From the NCBI RefSeq assembly GCF_001905125.1, contig NZ_LWLE01000004.1, forward strand, positions 62,001 through 126,000: 64,000 nt of DNA. Direction: 5' to 3'. The position numbers and the translations under genes were made by a program. Under the pieces are notes generated by a model that searched no databases, had not been told where the DNA came from, and saw only the letters and a program-made list of their open reading frames with translations. This stretch comes from Streptomyces sp. TSRI0281 (GTDB taxonomy: Bacteria; Actinomycetota; Actinomycetes; Streptomycetales; Streptomycetaceae). Below, one piece after another: positions 57,473 to 64,000 of the stretch. Position 1 is the first letter of the stretch. Each line of letters begins with the position of its first letter.

Positions 57473-59206
57473 TCAGTCGGTGGGGTCGGACGTGTGGCGC
57501 CGGTCCGTGGTGATCTGGGTGGTCCCCGGGCCGATCCGGATCTCGAAGTCTCCGTCGTACTTGGCGTGGCCCTCGATCACGGCGGATTCGACCGCTTCGA
57601 CCCCGAACTCCTGCCGGACGATCATCGGGTCCTGCCGCAGGTCCCGCATCAGGGACACACACATCCCGATCATCACGATGGTGAACGGCGCGGCCACCAG
57701 GATGGTGAGGTTCTGGAGCCCGGCCAGCGCATCGCCCTTGCCGTCACCGATGAGCAGCATGACCGCGGCGACGGCGCCGGTGACGACGCCCCAGAAGATC
57801 ACGACCCACTTGGCCGGTTCGAGGACGCCCTTCTGGGAGAGCGTGCCCATCACGATGGAGGCGGCGTCCGCGCCGGAGACGAAGAAGATGCCGACGAGCA
57901 CCATGACCAGGACGCTCATCGCGGTGGCGATCGGGAATTCCTGGAGGACACCGAAGAGCTGGGCCTCCGGGGTGTCGGCGTCGTTGAGCTTCCCGGCTTC
58001 CTGGAGCTTGATGGCCGAGCCGCCGAACACCGCGAACCAGACCAGGCTGACGGTGCTGGGCACCAGGATGACGCCGCCGATGAACTGCCGGATCGTCCGG
58101 CCGCGGCTGATCCTGGCGATGAACATGCCGACGAAGGGCGTCCAGGAGATCCACCAGGCCCAGTAGAAGACCGTCCAGTCGCCGAGCCAGGTGGCCACCT
58201 CACCCTTGCCGGTCGCCTCGGTGCGTCCGGCGAGCTGTGCGAGGTCACCGAAGTACGCGGCCAGCGAGGTGGGCAGCAGGTCCAGCACGATGATGGTGGG
58301 ACCGGCGATGAAGACGAACACGACAAGGACCAGGGCGAGCACCATATTGGTGTTGGACAGCCACTGAATGCCTTTTTCCACGCCGGACACGGCGGAGGCG
58401 ACGAAGGCGACGGTCAGGACCGCGATGATGGTGACCAGCAGTCCCGTGCCGGTCTTCTCCTTCCAGTTCAGCTCGTGAAATCCACTGCCGATCTGGAGGG
58501 CGCCCAGGCCCAGGGAGGCGGCCGAGCCGAAGAGGGTCGCGAAGATCGCGAGGATGTCGATGAACCGGCCGACGCCTCCGTGGGCGTGCCGTTCGCCGAT
58601 CAGCGGCTCGAAGACCGCGCTGATCGTCTGCCGCCTGCGCCGCCGGTAGGTGCTGTACGCGATGGCCAGCCCGACGACCGCGTAGATCGCCCAGGGGTGC
58701 AGCGTCCAGTGGAAGAGGGTGGTGGCCATGGCCGTCTGCATGGCCTCGGCCGCGTCGGCGGGGTGGGTACCCGGCGGCGGATCGATGAAGTGGGCCAGCG
58801 GCTCACTCACCCCGTAGAACATCAGGCCGATACCCATTCCGGCGCTGAACATCATCGCGACCCAGGAGACGGTCCGGAATTCGGGCTTCTCGCCCTCCTG
58901 GCCCAGCGCGATCTTCCCGTAGCGGCTGATCGCGAGCCACAGCGCGAAGACCACGAAGCCGGAGGCCGCGAGCATGAAGGCCCAACCACCGTTGTGGATC
59001 AGCCCGTTGAGCAGTCGGCTGGAGACCCTTTCCAGCGAGTCGGTGGCGATCGAACCCCAGAGCACAAAAGCGAGGGTGAGGACCGCCGTGACACCGAACA
59101 CCACCCGGTCGGTCGTGGGGCGCCTGCCGTGGGGCGACTCGGCGGGGAGATCCGCCGTGACCGACAGATCTCCCCGCCCACCCGTTCTCTGATCGTCCTG
59201 CGACAC
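57473..59206 (-). CDS. BCCT family transporter (betaine/choline/carnitine type)
   Basis: A 577-residue transporter with twelve predicted spans. The family signatures are GMGIGLMFYGVSEPL, the WWISWTPFVGMFIARISRGRT block (shown as WWISWTPFVG and ISRGRT), and ATTLFHWTLHPWAIYAV. It takes up betaine, choline or similar osmolytes; the Gly-rich GMGIG region suggests Na+-coupled betaine transport, but this is not proof. The GTG at 59206 has AAAGG eight bases upstream; a GTG at 59215 is the alternative. It lies 73 bp downstream of the M14 peptidase gene. Confidence 0.92.
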   Translation of the reverse strand: MSQDDQRTGGRGDLSVTADLPAESPHGRRPTTDRVVFGVTAVLTLAFVLWGSIATDSLERVSSRLLNGLIHNGGWAFMLAASGFVVFALWLAISRYGKIALGQEGEKPEFRTVSWVAMMFSAGMGIGLMFYGVSEPLAHFIDPPPGTHPADAAEAMQTAMATTLFHWTLHPWAIYAVVGLAIAYSTYRRRRRQTISAVFEPLIGERHAHGGVGRFIDILAIFATLFGSAASLGLGALQIGSGFHELNWKEKTGTGLLVTIIAVLTVAFVASAVSGVEKGIQWLSNTNMVLALVLVVFVFIAGPTIIVLDLLPTSLAAYFGDLAQLAGRTEATGKGEVATWLGDWTVFYWAWWISWTPFVGMFIARISRGRTIRQFIGGVILVPSTVSLVWFAVFGGSAIKLQEAGKLNDADTPEAQLFGVLQEFPIATAMSVLVMVLVGIFFVSGADAASIVMGTLSQKGVLEPAKWVVIFWGVVTGAVAAVMLLIGDGKGDALAGLQNLTILVAAPFTIVMIGMCVSLMRDLRQDPMIVRQEFGVEAVESAVIEGHAKYDGDFEIRIGPGTTQITTDRRHTSDPTD

Positions 59207-59279
59207 AAGTGGCACCTTTCACGGAGTCCGAAAATCGCTCTCCGTAGGCAGTACCACACCCGCCGCACAACTCAGGGGA

Positions 59280-60665
59280 TCAACAAGCGGTATCGGCTTG
59301 ACCGTTTGTGAGGTGATATGTCGCCCGCTCGTCCAGCAGCAGGGGAACCAGGTCCCGCGCGGACTGCCGCAGGGGTACGTACGCTCCGTCACCGTCGCGC
59401 CGGGAGGTGACACCGTGCAGGGCCAGTTCGTCCTTGACATCGGCGTACTGGGCGGCGTCGAGCCGGTAGCCGCACGGCGGATCCTGAAGCACCTCGTCCG
59501 GCTCCGCCGGGTCGTTGTCCGCTCCGCCGAGGTGGATGGGACCGCGGTCGCTGAACCCCGCGAGGCGCGAGGCGGTGGTGGCGGCCTCGATCCGGCCGCG
59601 CTGTTCACCGGTGAAGGTGAACAGACCGTCGAGCGCCGCCTGCTGCGACTGGACCCGGCGCCGCTGGTTGAGCGCGTGGTCGGCCTTCTCCGCGGCGGAG
59701 AGCGCGTCGACCCGGGACTCGATGAGGAGGCCGACCGCGTGCTTGATGCCCGAGGTGTTGCGCAGGATGCGCTCCTGGCCGTCGCCCGCCGTCTGCTTGA
59801 TGGGATCACCGGTGACCGGGTCCGTCCAGATGCCGTACAGACCGCTGCTGTACCCGGCCGCTGTCGCCGCGGTCCTGACATAGCGGTCGGAGAGGGTCTG
59901 CGAGGCGTCGTGCACCCCGTCGTCGACATTGAGGTTGCGCGGCCACAGGACGAAGAGGTCCTTGTCGTAGTACGGAGGTGTCGCACCGTACTCGTGCAAG
60001 TCGTAGATGACGTCGGGCCGTTGGTCACGGATCACCGCCGCCATGGCGCGGCCCTCGGCGGTCTGCAGGGCGATGTGGTCGCGGTTGATGTCGACGCCGT
60101 CCGAGTTGCCCCGGGTGTTGGCGGCGCGCCCGTCGGGGTTGGCCGTCGGCAGGACCAGCACCGTCGTGCGGGACAGGAAGGCACGGGTCGCGCGGTCCTC
60201 GGCGAAGGCGAGATCGCGGACCGTGGACAGACACGCCTCGCGGCCGGAGGGTTCGTTGCCGTGCTGACTGCAGATCAGCAGCATCGTGTTCGCCGTGGGG
60301 CGGTGACCACCGATGCGGACGAGCTGGAGCGGCCGGCCCTCCTCGGTCGTGCCGATCCGGTCGATGGAGACCCGGTCGCTGCCCCGGTCGACGGCGGCGA
60401 GGAAGGACCGCTCCTCCGGCTGCCCGGTCCAGCGGGCCCCGTCGCTGAGCTCGAAGCCGGTGCGGGGCGGGCGGTGCGCGGCCTCGGCGGGGACGGTGGC
60501 GAACGGTACGGCGAGTGCGGCGACCGAGGCCGCCAGCGCCACTTGGCGCAGGGCCGTGCGACGGCGGCATGGAAGCCCCGGTGCGCTCGTCCGTCGCCCG
60601 TCGCCCGGCATGGGGGCCGGGCGACGGGTGAGGATACGGAGAGCTCGGGCGATGCGAGGGGTCAT
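59280..60665 (-). CDS. Secreted M14 zinc carboxypeptidase-family protein
   Basis: A 461-residue exported metallopeptidase. The N-terminal ~65 residues hold a long signal peptide (basic RRRTALRQ, then a hydrophobic LAASVAALAVPFATVPAEA). The M14 core has the zinc motif SQHGNEPSGRE (HxxE), NPDGRAANTRGNSDGVDINRD (split NPDGR, DINRD), and DLHEYG supplying the third His. GIKHAVGLLIESR holds the catalytic Glu region. The ATG at 60665 has GGGAGG nine bases upstream. It is divergent from the M1 gene. Confidence 0.9.
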   Translation of the reverse strand: MTPRIARALRILTRRPAPMPGDGRRTSAPGLPCRRRTALRQVALAASVAALAVPFATVPAEAAHRPPRTGFELSDGARWTGQPEERSFLAAVDRGSDRVSIDRIGTTEEGRPLQLVRIGGHRPTANTMLLICSQHGNEPSGREACLSTVRDLAFAEDRATRAFLSRTTVLVLPTANPDGRAANTRGNSDGVDINRDHIALQTAEGRAMAAVIRDQRPDVIYDLHEYGATPPYYDKDLFVLWPRNLNVDDGVHDASQTLSDRYVRTAATAAGYSSGLYGIWTDPVTGDPIKQTAGDGQERILRNTSGIKHAVGLLIESRVDALSAAEKADHALNQRRRVQSQQAALDGLFTFTGEQRGRIEAATTASRLAGFSDRGPIHLGGADNDPAEPDEVLQDPPCGYRLDAAQYADVKDELALHGVTSRRDGDGAYVPLRQSARDLVPLLLDERATYHLTNGQADTAC

Positions 60666-60904
60666 CAGCGACTGCCTCCCGGGATGCGGAGGACGGGCAC
60701 GGGGGTACCCGCCGGCCTGTCGGCGTGTGCGGAAGGTACCCCGGTGAACTCCGGTGCGACAGGGGGCGATCACCTGGTCACCGTGACAGCCGGATGGCGA
60801 TCGTGTGACAGAAATGGCCATGAGCCGGTCAAAAGCGGTCTCGGCTGATTAGTCTCACCAACGACCGGTCGGAAGATCATCCGTCCCGACGACTTGGAGC
60901 ATTC

Positions 60905-62455
60905 GTGCACCGCAGACTCATCGTCCCCAGCGCACTCGCGGCCACCCTCGTGCTGGCGATCCCGGCATCGGCCGCCGAAGGCACCGTGGGCGCCCCGGGT
61001 ATCGGCGACCCCTACTACCCGGCCAGCGGAAACGGTGGCTACGACGTGTCCCACTACGACCTGCGGCTGAAGTATCAGCCCGCGACCGATCTGCTGGAGG
61101 GCACGGCGACGCTGGTCGCCACCCCCACGCAGCAGTTGTCCCGCTTCAACCTCGACTTCGGACTCGCCGTCTCCGAGGTACGGGTGAACGGCAAGAAGGC
61201 GCGCTTCACGAAGACCGGGGAGCAGGAGCTGGAGATCACCCCGTCGGCCGCCCTCACCAAGGGCAGGTCGGTCTCGGTCGTCGTCCGCTACGCCGGAAAG
61301 CCCTCCGAGGTGAAGGTCAACGGCTGGACCGCCTGGGCCCGTACCCCGGACGGCGGCGTCGCCGCGCAGGAGCCGGACTCGGCGGTGTGGTGGTTCCCGA
61401 GCAACGACCACCCGCTGGACAAGGCGACGTACGACGTGTCGGTGTCCGTACCGGACGGCACCCAGGCGATCAGCAACGGGGTCCTCCAGTCGCAGAGCTC
61501 GAAGCTCGGCTGGACCCGCTTCAACTGGCGTTCGAACAAGCCGCAGGCGACCTATCTGACGACGCTCGCGATCGGCAAGTTCGACATCACGACGGACAAG
61601 ACGGCGGACGGTCTGCCGGTCCTGAACGCGTACAGCAAGGACCTCGGCGACAACGACGGTGCCGCGCGTGCCAGCATCGAGCGCACGGGCGAGGTCGCCG
61701 AGTGGCTGACCGAGGTGTTCGGGCCGTATCCGTTCAACGCGCTCGGCGGCTACGTCCCCAATGTGACCAGCGGATTCGCCCTGGAGACCCAGACGCGCCC
61801 GTTCTACAGCCCGAAGCAGTTCGCGAACGGCGCCAATGTGTCGGTCGTCGTGCATGAGCTGGCGCACCAGTGGTACGGCGACAGCGTGTCGGTCGAGGGC
61901 TGGAAGGACATCTGGATCAACGAGGGCTTCGCCCGCTACAGCCAGTGGCTGTGGTCGGAGAAGGAGGGCGAGGGCACGGCGCAGGAGCTGGCCGACTACA
62001 CCTACGCCCAGCACCCGGCCGACGACAGCTTCTGGACGGTGAAGCCGGGCGATCCGGGCCCGGACAACCAGTTCGCCGGGGCCGTCTACGACCGGGGTGC
62101 GCTGGCGCTCCAGGCACTGCGCAACCAGGTCGGCGACGAGACGTTCTTCGAGCTGCTGAAGGGCTGGCCGGCCGAGCACGCCTACGGCAACGCGAGCGTG
62201 GGCGACTTCGTACGGTACGCGGAGCGGGTCTCGGGCAAGCCGCTCGCCGCCTTCTTCGACACCTGGCTGTACCAGCCGTCCCGGCCGGAGTCCCCGGCGG
62301 CCGACACCTCCACAGGCGCACGGACCCAGGCACCGGCCGCGCGGGAGGCCGCGCGCAAGGCCGCTCGTGAAGCCGATCGTGAGGTGGCGAGCCCCGAGCG
62401 GCCCGCCTCCTGGAAGAAGATCGCGGCGACGAACACCATCCACGACCACCGCTGA
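60905..62455 (+). CDS. Secreted M1 family metallopeptidase
   Basis: A 516-residue exported zinc aminopeptidase-like enzyme. A signal peptide (RRLIVPSALAATLVLAIPASAAE) starts the protein. The N-terminal beta domain precedes the gluzincin core with HELAHQWYG and, 18 residues on, WINEGFA (HExxH-x18-E, with E in place as HELAH). The usual GxMEN motif before it reads SGFALETQT, as in related actinobacterial secreted M1 enzymes. The long C-terminal helical domain of classical M1 is absent and is replaced by an Ala/Arg/Glu-rich tail. The GTG at 60905 has TTGGAG five bases upstream. Confidence 0.92.
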   Translation: MHRRLIVPSALAATLVLAIPASAAEGTVGAPGIGDPYYPASGNGGYDVSHYDLRLKYQPATDLLEGTATLVATPTQQLSRFNLDFGLAVSEVRVNGKKARFTKTGEQELEITPSAALTKGRSVSVVVRYAGKPSEVKVNGWTAWARTPDGGVAAQEPDSAVWWFPSNDHPLDKATYDVSVSVPDGTQAISNGVLQSQSSKLGWTRFNWRSNKPQATYLTTLAIGKFDITTDKTADGLPVLNAYSKDLGDNDGAARASIERTGEVAEWLTEVFGPYPFNALGGYVPNVTSGFALETQTRPFYSPKQFANGANVSVVVHELAHQWYGDSVSVEGWKDIWINEGFARYSQWLWSEKEGEGTAQELADYTYAQHPADDSFWTVKPGDPGPDNQFAGAVYDRGALALQALRNQVGDETFFELLKGWPAEHAYGNASVGDFVRYAERVSGKPLAAFFDTWLYQPSRPESPAADTSTGARTQAPAAREAARKAAREADREVASPERPASWKKIAATNTIHDHR

Positions 62456-62473
62456 CCCTCATCGGTACGCTCC

Positions 62474-62509
62474 GGGCGCCGCCGCCGTCACCCGACGGCG
62501 GCGGCGCCC
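62474..62509. terminator. Perfect 16-bp hairpin after the M1 peptidase gene
   Basis: GGGCGCCGCCGCCGTC (62474-62489), loop ACCC, and its exact complement (62494-62509), 19 bp after the stop. Confidence 0.85.
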
Positions 62510-62515
62510 TGTCCC

Positions 62516-62587
62516 GGCTTCCGGCGAGGGACGGCTCCAGGCTTCCGGTGGGGGACAGCCTCAGGCCTCCGGTGGGGGAAGGCGCTC
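62516..62587. repeat. Three 24-bp tandem repeats
   Basis: Units GGCTTCCGG(C/T)GxGGGACxGCxTCA at 62516-62539, 62540-62563 and 62564-62587 (the last more diverged). They follow the M1 terminator and precede the LacI gene by ~100 bp. Confidence 0.75.
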
Positions 62588-62689
62588 CGGCACTTCGCGA
62601 GGGGCGGCGGATAGGCTGGCGGTGTTCGTGCAGTTCCGCCAGTCCCCGGCTGTTCCCGGCCGGATTCCCGTGCGTACGAGGAGCGTCCC

Positions 62690-63727
62690 TTGTCCGGTCC
62701 GAGCCCCGATTCCCTGCGTGACGCCCGGCCCACCCTGGAGGCGGTGGCGGCCCGTGCGGGAGTCTCCCGGGCGACGGCCTCCCGGGTCGTCAACGGTGGC
62801 GCCGGGGTGCGGCAGCCGCTGGTGGATCAGGTGCGCAAGGCCGTCGAGGAGCTCGGTTACATACCGAACCACGCCGCGCGGACGCTGGTCACCCGGCGCA
62901 ACGGGGCGGTCGCCGTGATCATCGACGAGCCCGAGTTCCGCATCTTCTCCGATCCGTTCTTCTCCCGGCAGATACGCGGCATCAGCCGCGAACTGAATCT
63001 GCACGACGCTCAGTTGGTGCTCCTCCTCGTGGAGGGGAGCGGTGACTTCGACCGGGTCACGCGCTATCTCGCCGGTGGCCATGTCGATGGCGTGCTGGCG
63101 TTCTCGCTGCACACCGACGACGAACTGCCCGCGATCATCCGCCGGTTCCATGTCCCCACGGTGTACGGCGGCCGCCCCGGGGCGGGTTCCGGACCGGCGG
63201 TGCCCTATGTCGACTGCGACAACCGGGGCGGTGCGCGCGAGGCCGTGCGCCATCTGGTCTCGCTCGGCCGGCGGCGGATCGCGCACATCGCCGGACCGCG
63301 CGACCAGACCTCGGCGCTGGACCGCATCGACGGCTACCTCGATGTACTGCCCGACGGCGATCCCGGCCTGATCGTGGACGCCGACTTCACCGCCGAGGGC
63401 GGCGCACGGGCCATGACGGAACTGCTGGAGCGCCACCCCGCCCTGGACGCCGTCTTCGTCTCCAACGACCTGATGGCCTCGGGGGCCCTGCGGGTGCTGC
63501 GGGAAAACGGCAGGCGGGTGCCCGAGGATGTGGCCCTGGTGGGCTTCGACGACATGACGTCCGTCGCGGAGGCCACGCAGCCACCGCTGACGACGGTGCG
63601 TCAGGACGTGGAGGGCATGGGGCGGTTGATGGTGCGGCTGCTGATGGAGCGGCTGAACGGCGCCACGGGTGACGGGGCCGAGTCCGTGATCACCCCGACC
63701 GAGCTGATCCACCGCGCCTCGGCCTGA
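62690..63727 (+). CDS. LacI family transcriptional regulator
   Basis: A 345-residue LacI/GalR-type repressor. The N-terminal HTH is LEAVAARAGVSRATASRVVNGG with the hinge NHAARTLVTRR. The ligand domain starts near residue 70 (AVAVIIDEPEFRIFSDPFFS) and ends with SNDLMASGALRVLRENGRRVPEDVALVGFDD, shown by its ends. The start is TTG at 62690, with GAGGAG six bases upstream. It most likely controls sugar-uptake genes, possibly the gene that starts at the end of the window, but no operator was found. Confidence 0.9.
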   Translation: MSGPSPDSLRDARPTLEAVAARAGVSRATASRVVNGGAGVRQPLVDQVRKAVEELGYIPNHAARTLVTRRNGAVAVIIDEPEFRIFSDPFFSRQIRGISRELNLHDAQLVLLLVEGSGDFDRVTRYLAGGHVDGVLAFSLHTDDELPAIIRRFHVPTVYGGRPGAGSGPAVPYVDCDNRGGAREAVRHLVSLGRRRIAHIAGPRDQTSALDRIDGYLDVLPDGDPGLIVDADFTAEGGARAMTELLERHPALDAVFVSNDLMASGALRVLRENGRRVPEDVALVGFDDMTSVAEATQPPLTTVRQDVEGMGRLMVRLLMERLNGATGDGAESVITPTELIHRASA

Positions 63728-63859
63728 TCCCCCGCCGGCCGCCTCCTCCCCTTTCCCTTCCCCTTCCCCATCGGCCCGCTTCCCGATCCCGGGGACGCGG
63801 GCCGATGGGATGCCCGCCGACGCCCACCCCACCTCTTCCTGGAATATGTGTCAGCAGTG

Positions 63860-63891
63860 TTGACGCGCCCCATGAAACAAGTCGATAGTCT
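63860..63891 (+). promoter_or_regulatory. Candidate promoter upstream of the last gene
   Basis: TTGACG (63860-63865) is followed after 18 bp by GATAGT (63884-63889), or after 20 bp by TAGTCT. It lies ~105 bp before the ATG at 63996. No palindrome of the usual LacI-type form is seen nearby. Confidence 0.35.
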
Positions 63892-63995
63892 TTGTAACAT
63901 TGACTCCCGTGGAACAGATGCACCGTCAGACGCCCTGTGTGTCACGGAAGTTGAGCCGGAAGATCATCGTCACCGCTCGCACAGGAGGGTGCACC

Positions 63996-64000
63996 ATGGG
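63996..64000 (+). CDS. Start of a truncated gene
   Basis: An ATG at 63996 with AGGAGG seven bases upstream begins a gene of which only the first codon and a half is in the window. Its product cannot be named. Confidence 0.6.

Noticed and set aside
63751..63780. Second pyrimidine-rich tract near the LacI stop taken as a terminator
   Set aside because: No inverted repeat accompanies it.

Overview
The window is high-GC, GTG/TTG-start-rich DNA whose gene content is that of a Streptomyces (or very close relative) chromosome. The evidence is a conservon, a hopanoid/squalene cluster, a Tex protein with a Gly/Arg-rich tail, a c-di-AMP (ydaO/yuaA) riboswitch ahead of a LysM-M23 cell-wall hydrolase, and many overlapping ATGA/GTGA gene junctions. 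No rRNA, tRNA, CRISPR array, prophage or insertion sequence was recognised. The window begins inside a gene (C-terminus of a probable DUF2264 protein) and ends five bases into another.

Layout: 0.6-4.7 kb, minus strand, a five-gene conservon (sensor kinase, roadblock protein, DUF742 protein, small GTPase-like protein, GAF protein). 5.1-7.0 kb, an MBL-fold hydrolase and a PPOX-class oxidoreductase, then a 0.6 kb stretch with a possible gene remnant. 7.6-11.2 kb, a thiamine-diphosphate decarboxylase, an amino-acid dehydrogenase and a TetR regulator. 11.3-12.8 kb, a DUF6745 gene and a small partner. 13.0-19.4 kb, a tightly packed plus-strand operon of the uncharacterised STM4011-STM4015 type: two LRR-like STM4015 paralogues, an ATP-grasp-like STM4014, an alkaline-phosphatase-superfamily STM4013 and two radical SAM proteins (STM4012, STM4011). 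This is the best candidate in the window for a functionally undescribed system.

19.4-27.5 kb carries an SGNH esterase, the riboswitch-controlled M23 peptidase, an alpha-galactosidase, a tyrosine phosphatase, an XRE-cupin regulator with a small membrane protein, and the hopanoid aminotransferase gene hpnO. 27.6-35.9 kb, minus strand, is the hopanoid operon hpnC-hpnD-(44-aa ORF)-hpnE-polyprenyl synthase-shc-hpnG-hpnH. It runs from squalene formation through cyclisation to side-chain addition, with hpnO beyond a hairpin. The ispG/dxs pair found between hpnH and hpnO in S. coelicolor, as I recall that locus, is absent here. 36.3-43.4 kb, minus strand, is an export/biosynthesis operon: an ABC-2 exporter pair, a GT2 glycosyltransferase, two CDP-alcohol phosphatidyltransferase-fold proteins, a glycerol-1-phosphate-dehydrogenase-like enzyme and a cytidylyltransferase-like enzyme. 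It probably makes a phosphodiester-linked envelope lipid or polymer.

43.6-50.3 kb has galE, a CDF cation exporter followed by ten perfect 9-bp repeats, a methyltransferase-acetyltransferase fusion, idi, a serine-kinase-like ATPase, an HdeD-type membrane protein and an enoyl-CoA hydratase. 50.2-57.3 kb has a DJ-1/PfpI protein, a GlxA-type AraC regulator, an SCO6745-family protein, tex and an ABC-F protein. 57.5-64.0 kb has a BCCT transporter, secreted M14 and M1 peptidases, a LacI regulator and the start of the next gene. Strong GC-rich hairpins near several gene ends are annotated as candidate terminators.
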